A stretch of DNA of 64,000 nt from CAADGN01 sp035443945 (lineage in GTDB: Bacteria > Planctomycetota > Phycisphaerae > Phycisphaerales > UBA1924): NCBI GenBank assembly GCA_035443945.1, contig DAOMNQ010000002.1:38324-102323 (forward strand), given 5' to 3'. The position numbers and the translations under genes were made by a program. Below the pieces are notes generated by a model. The model worked only from the letters and a program-made list of their open reading frames with translations, ran no database searches and was not told the DNA's origin. This document shows positions 24,753-32,341 of this stretch, piece after piece; the stretch's first letter is position 1; the number at the start of each line of letters is the position of its first letter.

Positions 24753-26556
24753 CGCCCTCGCGGGGCTTGGAGTGGGTCGGCTTCTCCTTTGCCGCCGGCT
24801 CCTCGACCACGTTGTCGTAGTTGGGGTGGAAGTTGCTCGCGCCCGACGACAACGGTGTGTACCTCATTCGGGGCCGCTTCGGGTCGAGTTTCCCGACGAC
24901 CCAGCCTTCGAGGAGCATGGCCTCGAGCGTCGCCGCGGCCTGAACGATGAGGTGCGTTCCTGCAAGCTCGCCCATCCTGCCCCCACGCCGCACGTACTCG
25001 TTCAGGCGAGCAGCGATGGTGGACATGTCCGGCGAGTCTTTGAGCAGTCCCATCATCAACCCGTACAGCCCGGCCGCGGGGAGCACCTGGCCGCCGCGCA
25101 TATACGCCTCCGCGCGGGTGATGCGCCCCCGGTGATAGACGGGCATGTGGCCCTTTCGGGCGTCGGTCAGGTTGAGCCGGAACACGTTGTGACGGTTGAT
25201 CTCCCAGTGGTTCGAATCGTCCCCCCCCTCCTCGCTCGTGAACATGCGAGTCACTTCCTTGACCGCCAGCAGGTCCAGCCCGCCCACGCCCGGGAAGAGG
25301 AAATCCTCGTGCGAGAGGCCGCCGAAACTCAGCCACCGGAACGCCTCGCGCGGCGTGAACTTCAGGCCGGACTCGCTCGCCAGCCTTGCGCAGTGGTCCT
25401 CGAGATCGGTGAAGCACCCGTTCGCGGCGTACCAGAACTCCGCGAACCGGATGTACTGCATCACCCGCTTCTTCTGCCGGTCCTCGTAGTTGGCCCGAAG
25501 CCAGCCCGCGTCCAGTTCGCCGCGGTCGAACTCGAGGATCGAGTACGCGGCCTCACGGGCGCTCGTGTGCGCCAACGTCACGCCGCCCGAGAGGATCGGG
25601 TCCGCGAAGCCCGCGGACTCGCCCACGAGGAACCAGTTCTCACCAACCAGCCGGTCCGAGACGTACGACCAGTCGCTCGTCGTCCGGACATTGCCCTCAG
25701 GCCTGCCGTTCCTGGTGAGCGCTCGCACGCGCGGCTCTTCGTTGACCGCCCAGTCGTAAAGCTCCGCCGGGGTCTTCCCGCACGTCTTGTAGTACTCGAC
25801 GGGGCACACGAACCCGAGCGAGGTCCGGGTCGGCCCGATCGGAATGAACCAGACCCACCCGCACCCGACGCTCAGAATCTGGATCCGTGTCCCGCCGATC
25901 CCGATCTCGGCGGCCCAGTCCGCGTTCTCCCAGTAGTCCCAGATGGCAACGTTCATCAGGTGCGTCGGGATCGTGCGTCCGATGCCCAGGCCCCGACGGA
26001 GCGTGCCGTTGTACCCCGATCCGTCAATGTAGTAGCGAGCGGTCACGCGCCGCCCGTCGCCGAGCCGCAGTCCCGTCACTCTGTCCCCGTCGCGGTCAAC
26101 GCCGCGGACCATCGTCTCCTCGTGAACCTCGCACCCGAACTCCGCCGCGTGCCGGAGCAGAATGTCGTCGTACTTCGACCGCTCGACCTGGAAAGCCGTG
26201 ATCTTCCGCTGACCCTCGAACTTCGCGGGGCGAGGTTCCTCCTTGAAGGTACCGAGCGGCAGGAACTCAAAGTCCCACAACTGGTTGTTCTGGCCCCAGC
26301 GGTAGGTCGCGCCGACCTTGATCGGAAAGTTCGCTGCCTCGATCTTGTCCCATGCGCCCAGTTCGTTCAGGATCGGGGAGATGGCCGGCAGCAGGCTCTC
26401 CCCCACGTGCTCGCGCGGGAACTTCTCCTTCTCGAAGATGCCCACCCGAAGCGCGGGGTTGTACTTCTTCAGCACCGAGCCGGCCGTCGAGCCGGACGGC
26501 CCGCCGCCGATGATCGCAACGTCGTACGACAGGTCCGTTCCCGCGCCGTGCTCCAC
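24688..26556 (-). CDS. Flavin-dependent halogenase-like FAD oxidoreductase
   Basis: 622 residues. An N-terminal FAD Rossmann motif (DVAIIGGGPSGSTAG) is followed by FPREHVGESLLP, a VGATYRWG loop holding the Lys typical of flavin halogenases, and GCGWVWFIPIG near residue 234, matching the WxWxIP halogenase signature. WFLVGESAGFADPILSGGVTLAH is the second FAD site. The C-terminal 200 residues are unlike tryptophan halogenases and end in a Pro/Gly-rich tail. Halogenation versus plain oxidation is not settled, and no biosynthetic cluster surrounds it. The GTG start at 26556 is chosen because AAAGGGGG lies 6 bp upstream; in-frame GTGs at 26559 and 26592 are alternatives. Confidence 0.8.
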   Translation of the reverse strand: MEHGAGTDLSYDVAIIGGGPSGSTAGSVLKKYNPALRVGIFEKEKFPREHVGESLLPAISPILNELGAWDKIEAANFPIKVGATYRWGQNNQLWDFEFLPLGTFKEEPRPAKFEGQRKITAFQVERSKYDDILLRHAAEFGCEVHEETMVRGVDRDGDRVTGLRLGDGRRVTARYYIDGSGYNGTLRRGLGIGRTIPTHLMNVAIWDYWENADWAAEIGIGGTRIQILSVGCGWVWFIPIGPTRTSLGFVCPVEYYKTCGKTPAELYDWAVNEEPRVRALTRNGRPEGNVRTTSDWSYVSDRLVGENWFLVGESAGFADPILSGGVTLAHTSAREAAYSILEFDRGELDAGWLRANYEDRQKKRVMQYIRFAEFWYAANGCFTDLEDHCARLASESGLKFTPREAFRWLSFGGLSHEDFLFPGVGGLDLLAVKEVTRMFTSEEGGDDSNHWEINRHNVFRLNLTDARKGHMPVYHRGRITRAEAYMRGGQVLPAAGLYGLMMGLLKDSPDMSTIAARLNEYVRRGGRMGELAGTHLIVQAAATLEAMLLEGWVVGKLDPKRPRMRYTPLSSGASNFHPNYDNVVEEPAAKEKPTHSKPREGVIFGASPGGVSHPNGGPPAGG

Positions 26557-26742
26557 CACAAACCCCCTTTGGATTCGTCGAACCGATCTCACCCCCTGCG
26601 CACCGCAGCCACGCCGGGGTTCCCCGGACGGGGGATTCGACCAATCTACACCATCGGTCCGCCGATTGAAAGGGGTTACCTCTGCCGAAATCCCCCGATC
26701 AGCCCGCAGTTCCCCAGTGCCGCTCTCGGATGCGCCGCGTGG

Positions 26743-27918
26743 CTATCCCCCGAAGACGCCCCGATCAATCCACCCGCCACCGAGCACCCAGTCCGGCTCC
26801 TCCGCGTCGTAGACGACGACCGCCTGCCCGGGCGCGACCGCCGCCAGCGGTTGGTCGAAACGCACCGCCAGCCCATCGCCCTCGAGCCGGCACTGCGCGA
26901 GCGCCGGCTCGCTGTTGTACCGGCACCGCGCCAGGCACGCCCGCCACTCCCCGAACGGCTCGCGCTCCGTCAGCCAGTTCACCTGCCCCGCCTCGCACCC
27001 GCTCGCCATCAGCCGCTCGCGCGAGCCGACCACGACCGTGTTCGTCTCCGCATCGCGCCCGATGACATAGATCGGATGCCCGAGCGCAAGACCCACGCCG
27101 CGCCGCTGCCCGATCGTGTAGCGGTGCTGGCCGGCGTGCTCCCCGACCTCGTTCCCCTCGGCGTCCACGATGCGCCCCGGCTCGGCCGCCCCGGGCCGAC
27201 GCGATTCCACCAGCGCGGCGTAATCGCCATCAGGGACAAAGCAGATCTCCTGGCTGTCCGGCTTGTCGAACACCGGCAGCCCGAACCGCTCCGCCAACGC
27301 CCGCACCTCCCGCTTGGGCATCCCCCCCACCGGCAGCAGCATCTCGCCCAGCCGCTCGCGCGGCGAGCCGAACAGCACGTACGACTGGTCCTTGCCCCGA
27401 TCGACGCCCCGCAGCAGCCTCGCCCCGGCGTGCCCCCACCGCCCGCCGCCACCCTCCTGCTCCACTCGCGCGTAGTGGCCCGACGCGATGAACGACGCCC
27501 CGATCTGCCGCGCGTACTCGTGCAGCCGCCCGAACTTCAGCCAGTCGTTGCACCGCACGCACGGGTTCGGTGTCCGCCCGCTCGCGTACTCATCCACGAA
27601 GTAGTCGATCACGCGCCCGAACTCGCGCGCGAAGTTGCAGACGTAGAACGGAATCCCCAGTTCCGCCGCCACCAGCCTCGCATCCGCGGCGTCGTTGACC
27701 GAGCAGCACCCCTGCCGTCGCTCGCGGTTCGGCGCGCACGCCTCGGCCTTCGCGTCCCAGCGCACCAACCCCTCCGCCGACTCGCCCGGCGTCCCCAGGC
27801 GCATGAAGCACCCCACCACCTCGCACCCCGCGCGCACCAGCATCGCCGCGGCCACGGATGAGTCCACGCCGCCCGACATCGCCACCAGCACCTTCGCCCC
27901 GCGGGGCAGGCCGTCCAT
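26743..27918 (-). CDS. mnmA: tRNA-specific 2-thiouridylase MnmA
   Basis: Thiolates U34 of tRNA-Lys, -Glu and -Gln using ATP and a persulfide sulfur. 391 residues. The PP-loop is SGGVDSS at 15-21, the first catalytic Cys is in TPNPCVRCNDWLKFG near 119-122 and the second in DSQEICFVPDG near 226. The C-terminal barrel carries KDQSYVLFG upstream and HRYTIGQRRGVG. The ATG at 27918 is chosen because upstream in-frame sequence is the antisense of the zinc-ribbon gene. A short cluster of Cys residues around 85-92 (EACAPNRERRQGCCS) is usual for this bacterial subgroup. Confidence 0.95.
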   Translation of the reverse strand: MDGLPRGAKVLVAMSGGVDSSVAAAMLVRAGCEVVGCFMRLGTPGESAEGLVRWDAKAEACAPNRERRQGCCSVNDAADARLVAAELGIPFYVCNFAREFGRVIDYFVDEYASGRTPNPCVRCNDWLKFGRLHEYARQIGASFIASGHYARVEQEGGGGRWGHAGARLLRGVDRGKDQSYVLFGSPRERLGEMLLPVGGMPKREVRALAERFGLPVFDKPDSQEICFVPDGDYAALVESRRPGAAEPGRIVDAEGNEVGEHAGQHRYTIGQRRGVGLALGHPIYVIGRDAETNTVVVGSRERLMASGCEAGQVNWLTEREPFGEWRACLARCRYNSEPALAQCRLEGDGLAVRFDQPLAAVAPGQAVVVYDAEEPDWVLGGGWIDRGVFGG

Positions 27919-27959
27919 GCCTGATTGTTCGAGCCTCCGCGTCCCGGAACCAGCGCGGC

Positions 27960-29126
27960 TCACGGCCCCGGAGGCGGTTTCTCCTCGAGCGGGATCGGCA
28001 CATCCAGCGTCGGGTCTCGCTTCAGCGGCCGCATCACGATGCCGCGGCCGGGGCCTCCCTCCGGCTCGCGCCCGCACTCCGGGCAGGGCGCGCCCGGGGG
28101 CAGGCCCTCCTGCTCGTACCCGCACCTCGGGCACGGGCTGAGCGGCCCGAGGTGCGCTCCCGCGCTCGTCGGCAGGGGAGCGTCCGCCGTCGCCCGCGGC
28201 CCCACGCTCTCGAACCGCTTCGCCTTGCGGATCGCCACGCGCAGGCTGTGCTCAAGGCTCGCGGAGGCGTTCGTCGTCGCCCACCGCGCCATGTTGAACA
28301 ACTGGATCAGCGAGACCATGAACAGGATCAGCGCGGCGAGCACCGCGATCGTCGCGAAGTACCCGACGAGGCCGAACGGCCCGACCACGCCCCCCGTCGC
28401 CGCCGCGATCGCCGCCCCGCTCCACGCCACCGTCGCCACGCCGCCGCCGAACGCGATCATCCACGCCACCACGCGCAGCCGGTTGCCCAGGCCGGTGTCC
28501 ATCGCCCAGTCCGCGAGGTCCGCCAGCCACACCGACAGCGGCACGAACCCCGCGAACCCGGCCAGCGTCAGCAGACCCGCGACGATCAGCAGCGGCAGGA
28601 CGGCCGCCGTCGGCGCGCCCGCGCCCGCCATCGTCGCGGCGAGCGCCTTGAGCACGGCCGCCGTCGGCCACGCGCACTGCGTCAGCCGCGCCGCCCGGCG
28701 CACGCCCGCCATCTCCTTCTCCGGCGGCTCGGTCACGCCCGCGCGGTGCGGCTTGGGCCGCGTCCCCCGCCACACGGCCACCGCCCACGCCGCCCCGACG
28801 ATCGCCAGCACGACCTCCATCTCCGCCACCCGCGACGCCCCCGCCACGAACAGCGCGACCCCGTTGAGCGGCCCGAGCACGGCCAGCCCCGCGCACGCCG
28901 CCGCCAGTTGCCGCAGGTACGGCATCGGGGCGAGCGTCAGCGAGTCGCGCACGGCCGCTTTGCTCCCCGCCCGCCCGATGATCGTCCCGCACTCCGGGCA
29001 CACCCCGCCCACGAAAAGCCCGCGCAGGTCGTACCCGCACTTGGCGCACGCCCGCCCCCCCTCGACGGGCCGCCCCACCCCCACTCCCTCCACCGACCGC
29101 AGCATCGACGGATCAACAGGGCACAT
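27960..29126 (-). CDS. Zinc-ribbon multi-pass membrane protein, planctomycete type
   Basis: 388 residues. An N-terminal ribbon CAKCGYDLRGLFVGGVCPECG and a near-copy at the C-terminus, CPRCGYEQEGLPPGAPCPECG, flank about six to seven hydrophobic segments (from about 65 to 310). The CxxCGYxLxGL...CPECG pattern is a recurrent, uncharacterised motif in planctomycete membrane proteins; a second gene with a variant lies at 31825. Function unknown; the ribbons may bind zinc on the cytoplasmic face. The ATG at 29126 gives the sequence MCPVDPSMLRSV. It lies 41 bp upstream of mnmA on the same strand. Confidence 0.78.
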   Translation of the reverse strand: MCPVDPSMLRSVEGVGVGRPVEGGRACAKCGYDLRGLFVGGVCPECGTIIGRAGSKAAVRDSLTLAPMPYLRQLAAACAGLAVLGPLNGVALFVAGASRVAEMEVVLAIVGAAWAVAVWRGTRPKPHRAGVTEPPEKEMAGVRRAARLTQCAWPTAAVLKALAATMAGAGAPTAAVLPLLIVAGLLTLAGFAGFVPLSVWLADLADWAMDTGLGNRLRVVAWMIAFGGGVATVAWSGAAIAAATGGVVGPFGLVGYFATIAVLAALILFMVSLIQLFNMARWATTNASASLEHSLRVAIRKAKRFESVGPRATADAPLPTSAGAHLGPLSPCPRCGYEQEGLPPGAPCPECGREPEGGPGRGIVMRPLKRDPTLDVPIPLEEKPPPGP

Positions 29127-29179
29127 GCGAGAACTGTACCGGCCGGCGACCGCGGCGGTTGAAAGGCCGAACGCGGGGG

Positions 29180-29365
29180 AGAACGCGGAGTTCGCGGAGA
29201 GGAACACGGAGAGCGCGGAGGGGGAATGGGGAAGGGATCGAGGGACAGAGGGATCGAGAGGCCGAGACAAAGTGAAAACGGCGGACCGTGAGGCCCGCCG
29301 TGGGTTCCCAACCCTGTCTCTCTCCGCGTTCTCCGCGTCTTCCTCCGCGTTCTCCGCGTTCCGCC
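29180..29365. repeat. Inverted clusters of CGCGGAG/CTCCGCG octamer-type repeats
   Basis: The left cluster (29180-29226) repeats AACGCGGAGTTCGCGGAGAG-like units of 8-10 bp. The right cluster (29317-29365) is the inverted pattern (CTCTCCGCGTTCTCCGCGTC and on). The arms could pair around about 90 bp of single-copy sequence. The right arm touches the stop codon of the fibronectin-like gene at 29367. Same architecture as the loci at 10450 and 58062. Confidence 0.8.
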
Positions 29366-29366
29366 T

Positions 29367-30035
29367 TTACGCGGCGAGGCTGAGCGGCGGCTGCTGCTCG
29401 CCCTGCTGCCCGACCGGCTCGACGCCGAGGCGGATGAGGATGGGGTCGGCGGACTCGCTGACGAGGTCGCCGCGCTTGGCGCGCACGCGGTAGAGCACCG
29501 CCGAGCAGCCGGACGCGAGCGTGTCGTCGAGGAACGACTTGGCCCCCATGCTGGCGATGAACGACCACGCGCTCTCGCCCTCGGCGCGTCGGTAGACCTC
29601 GTAGAACGTGCGGTGGCTGAGCGTGCCCTCCCACTTCAGTTCGACGGCCCCGTCGTTGTTGATCGAGCCGCGCAGGTCGGTCGGGGCGTCGGGCGGCCCG
29701 GCGGGCGTGGGCGGCGCGGGGGGGGGCACCTCGGCGAGCGCGTAGACGTTGGGGTCGTTGGTCGTCTCGGCGAAGGCCTTGATGGTCTTGATGAGGTCGC
29801 GGCCGAGGTCGGCCATCTCGTCCTCGGACGTGTGGAAGGTCACCGTGGACGCCTTGGACCCGTTGCGCGCCTGCTGCGCGCCGTTGTACCCGGTGCGGGC
29901 GGCGGTGACGCGCTGCTGGAGCGCGATCACCTGCGCCGGGTTCAGCCCGATCGCCGCCGCGTTCGCGGCCCAGTTGGCCAGCCGCTGCTCGAACCACTCG
30001 ATGCGCGCAAGGCGCCTGTCAGGGAGCACTGCCAT
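29367..30035 (-). CDS. Uncharacterised protein with helical N-terminus and fibronectin type III-like domain
   Basis: 222 residues, no signal peptide. The first 100 residues are predicted helical (RLARIEWFEQRLANWAANAAAIGL, then an Ala/Gln-rich stretch) and resemble a recurrent family in planctomycete and metagenomic genomes. A Pro-rich linker (PPPAPPTPAGPPDAPT) leads to one FN3-like domain (about 120-200: ELKWEG, FYEVYRRAEGESAW, YRVRAKRGD). A second protein with an FN3-like end lies in the mobile element at 48779, but the N-termini differ. A phage-tail or surface role is possible but not shown. Confidence 0.65.
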   Translation of the reverse strand: MAVLPDRRLARIEWFEQRLANWAANAAAIGLNPAQVIALQQRVTAARTGYNGAQQARNGSKASTVTFHTSEDEMADLGRDLIKTIKAFAETTNDPNVYALAEVPPPAPPTPAGPPDAPTDLRGSINNDGAVELKWEGTLSHRTFYEVYRRAEGESAWSFIASMGAKSFLDDTLASGCSAVLYRVRAKRGDLVSESADPILIRLGVEPVGQQGEQQPPLSLAA

Positions 30036-30114
30036 CGTTCGTTCCTTTCTCCCGCGTCACGCGCGGATGCGGCGGCATCGGCGTCCACAGCGCGCGACTT
30101 GAACGCGAAGGGGA

Positions 30115-30160
30115 AGAACGCGGAGTTCGCGGAGAGGGACGCGGAGGTCGCGGAGGGGGA
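30115..30160. repeat. CGCGGAG unit cluster
   Basis: Units of the form AACGCGGAGTTCGCGGAGAG continuing to GCGGAGG, nearly the same words as the left arm at 29180. It lies about 80 bp upstream of the FN3-like gene start, so that gene is bracketed by the same repeat family at both ends. Confidence 0.75.
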
Positions 30161-30179
30161 ATGGAGGGTCGGAACCATG

Positions 30180-30251
30180 CCCTTCGCGCTCTTCGCGCCC
30201 TTCGCGTTCGTGACCGGATCGCAACGCGAAGGTCGCGAAGGGCGCGAAGGG
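30180..30251. repeat. 29-bp inverted repeat of CGCGAAG units
   Basis: Arm 30180-30208 (CCCTTCGCGCTCTTCGCGCC onward) and arm 30223-30251 (AACGCGAAGGTCGCGAAGGG onward) are reverse complements at 27 of 29 positions around a 14-base loop. Within each arm the 9-10-bp unit CGCGAAG recurs three times. No T-run follows, so a simple terminator is unlikely. Confidence 0.85.
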
Positions 30252-30338
30252 GATGATGAGGGGGAGTGGGCGGGCCTTCCGCGGCCCCACGGACCGCCGG
30301 ACGCGCAAGCCCTGCGCACGGAACCCCCGCTCCCGCAG

Positions 30339-30515
30339 CGCGAAGACAATCTTCACGCGCGCGAACACGATTTTCACGCGCGCGAACGGAAGGTTCGCGC
30401 TGGCGAGGAGAAGGTTCGCGCTGCCGAACAGGCCCCCCGCACGCGCGAACCGAGCGCCCGCCCCCGCGAGCACGCCGTCAGCACGCGCGAACTCCGCGCC
30501 CGCCGCCCGAAGGGC
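30339..30515. repeat. 21-bp degenerate tandem repeat, about 8 copies
   Basis: Units start at 30339, 30360, 30381, 30402, 30423, 30444, 30465 and 30486, each opening CGCGAA or a close variant (for example CGCGAACACGATTTTCACGC). The period is a multiple of three. On the minus strand it reads as a heptapeptide pattern (FARVKIV, FARVKIV, SANLLLA...), on the plus strand as charged heptads. Neither frame has a start codon with a ribosome site that would make a credible gene. Confidence 0.8.
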
Positions 30516-30833
30516 CGCGACAGCCGTTGCGGGGGCCGCGGCGAACCCCCCGCCGCCCCCGTAGCCGCTCCCACCCCCGCGTCCGGCGCCACCGAACTCT
30601 CCCCCCGAACGTGGGCCCGAACATCAGCCCTCTGACCGGTCAGGTTCCGCCCCGATCTCCTCCCTTCGCCCCGCCGACTCTTGTGTGAGGCTTGGCCGGG
30701 AAGGGGGCTGCACGATCCTTCGGAGCCGGTATACTCCGCGGCGCCGAGGGTCGCGTGAGCCCGACCGTTGAAGCAGGAACCGGCCAAGCGGGGAAAGCCG
30801 GACCACGGACCGCATCGAAAGGGAGGATCGAAG

Positions 30834-31823
30834 ATGATCAGCATCGCTCGCCGCCTCGCATCGAACGCCTTCGGGATCGGGATCGCCATCGGCCTCCTCT
30901 TCTGTCTTCACCTTCAACCCATCGCTCTGGCACAGACCAGGCCCGACGACCATCCCGCGTGCAACGGGGGGCCGTCGGCTCCGCCGGAAGTTCAGGAGTG
31001 GGTAGACCTGCACTGCCAGATTCATCAGGCGCTGTTCGCTGACGCCGCGGAACCGAGCGCCGCGTACGCCATCAACACGCCCATCCAGGGGACGGGCTAC
31101 TACGCGGGGGTCAATCACGAGGGACGGGAGGTCGAGTTCGAGGCGATCTGGGTCGTTCAAGGCGATGTCGGGAGCGTGGCGCCCGAACTCGCTGCTCAGG
31201 GCGTTACGTGCCACCTCGTGATCGGCAGGCTCTCGGCCGAGGCGGGCCAAGTGCCGATCGCGGGCATGGTTGTTCGACCGATGGGATTCGTCTTTCCTGA
31301 AGAGGAATACGTTCTGTTCGTCGGGGCGATCCTCAGTGAAGCCGAGCTGGAAGTCTTCGCCGAAGCCGCACGGATCACCAGCGGCGTGCGAGTCACGGAC
31401 GCATCGACGCTGAGCTCGACGCCGCTGGCGATGGCCACGAGCGCGGAAGTCATGTGGGTGCAGACCTCGGACATGAGCACCGTGTTCAGGGATGGAGGCT
31501 CGGTTCCGGGCGTGGATATGGCGTGCGTTCAGCGCGCATACCGCGCGTACAACATCGCCGTTTCCGCGGCGAATGCGGCCGTAGCGTCCTGCATGACGGA
31601 TGCCATGATCACATTCTCGATCTGCATGGCCGTGTGCGCCGGCTCGGCGTTCCTTCCCGGCGTGGGCTGGGTTTGGACGGCGATTTGCGCGGGCGCCTGT
31701 CTCGCGAATCAGGCGCGCCAGATGGCGACCTGCGTGGTAAATCTCAACATCGCACTCGAAGCCGCGAAGCAGAATCTCATTCTCGCCCTGCAAGCGTGCG
31801 GCATGAACATCGGCTGGGAGTGA
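30834..31823 (+). CDS. Secreted cysteine-rich protein of unknown function
   Basis: 329 residues, with a signal peptide (hydrophobic core about 14-30, cleavage likely after PIALAQ). The middle part contains a beta-rich domain (GYYAGVNHEGREVEFEAIWVVQGDVG and on). The C-terminal third (about 240-320) is a hydrophobic, Cys-rich stretch: CVQRAY..., CMTDAMITFSICMAVCAGSAF, GVGWVWTAICAGACLANQ, CVVNLN and a final ACGMNIGWE. The even spacing of Cys in small-residue helices recalls hydrophobic peptides with disulfides. No family recognised. GGGAGG 8 bp before ATG 30834 supports the start. It is followed one base after its stop by the zinc-ribbon gene, probably as an operon. Confidence 0.72.
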   Translation: MISIARRLASNAFGIGIAIGLLFCLHLQPIALAQTRPDDHPACNGGPSAPPEVQEWVDLHCQIHQALFADAAEPSAAYAINTPIQGTGYYAGVNHEGREVEFEAIWVVQGDVGSVAPELAAQGVTCHLVIGRLSAEAGQVPIAGMVVRPMGFVFPEEEYVLFVGAILSEAELEVFAEAARITSGVRVTDASTLSSTPLAMATSAEVMWVQTSDMSTVFRDGGSVPGVDMACVQRAYRAYNIAVSAANAAVASCMTDAMITFSICMAVCAGSAFLPGVGWVWTAICAGACLANQARQMATCVVNLNIALEAAKQNLILALQACGMNIGWE

Positions 31824-31824
31824 G

Positions 31825-32190
31825 ATGCATCGAAGATGGCATGGCATACGCTGGATCTTGATCGGGCTCGCGGCCGGCCTCGCCTTGGATCTTACGAACA
31901 TCGCGGCAGGCTGGCGGAGCGCGTGGATCAGCCGTCTTGCCGCTGTCGCGTTCCTGTCGGGTCTTTTGTTGATGTTGCGTGCGGCGTGGTTGCTCCGGCG
32001 CGATCTGCTCGCCAGCGGAGGACGACTTTGCACTCGCTGCTGCCACGACCTGACGGGCCTGCCGGACTCTGGCGTCTGCCCTGAATGCGGCACGTCGTAT
32101 GATCCGGACACGCTGAAGCACTATTGGGGGAGCATGGCCGCAAAGCGTCCGAAGGGCGAGCAATCCTCCCCACCCCGCCCGATCCCTTGA
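31825..32190 (+). CDS. Small membrane protein with a zinc-ribbon tail
   Basis: 121 residues. Two hydrophobic helices (about 10-28 and 37-56) are followed by CTRCCHDLTGLPDSGVCPECG, a variant of the CxxCGYDLRGL...CPECG ribbon of the 27960 protein with the Gly-Tyr replaced by Cys-His. Starts one base after the stop of the secreted protein gene and uses GGGAG inside that gene's last codons as its ribosome site, so the two are likely coexpressed. Function unknown. Confidence 0.72.
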   Translation: MHRRWHGIRWILIGLAAGLALDLTNIAAGWRSAWISRLAAVAFLSGLLLMLRAAWLLRRDLLASGGRLCTRCCHDLTGLPDSGVCPECGTSYDPDTLKHYWGSMAAKRPKGEQSSPPRPIP

Positions 32191-32208
32191 TCCTTCTTCC
32201 CCCCGACT

Positions 32209-32341
32209 CCCCTCTTCGCGCCCTTCGCGTCCTCCGGGTTCAATCCCCTTCGCCCTCTCCGAGCCTTCGCGTTCCCCCTCCGCGTCCTCCGCGTTCCTTC
32301 CCGATTTGCCCATTTGCCATTTGCTATTTGCTATTTGCCAC
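32209..32341. repeat. Mixed CTTCGCG / CTCCGCG / ATTTGC short-repeat cluster
   Basis: From left to right: CTTCGCGCCCTTCGCGTCCT units (32215-32235), TCCGAGCCTTCGCGTTCC and CTCCGCGTCCTCCGCGTTCC (32256-32300), then CCATTTGCCATTTGCTATTT units (32309-32340). The last part encodes the final residues (ANSK) and the stop of purQ on the minus strand. The ATTTGCC word recurs near the right end of the mobile element (51751). Confidence 0.75.

Larger units (their letters stand above)
30036..30833. other. Repeat-rich stretch with no supported gene
   Basis: About 800 bp between the FN3-like gene and the secreted protein gene. It contains three kinds of short repeats (listed separately at 30115, 30180 and 30339) and a Gly-rich minus-strand reading frame without a credible start. 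Long open frames on both strands come from the GC-rich repeats themselves. The last 20 bp hold the ribosome binding site of the next gene (GGGAGG at 30821). Confidence 0.7.

Noticed and set aside
30057..30473. Minus-strand open frame of 138 codons with heptad-like repeats
   Set aside because: The start is a GTG within a 21-bp tandem array and no ribosome site is visible; the frame is a consequence of the repeat period.
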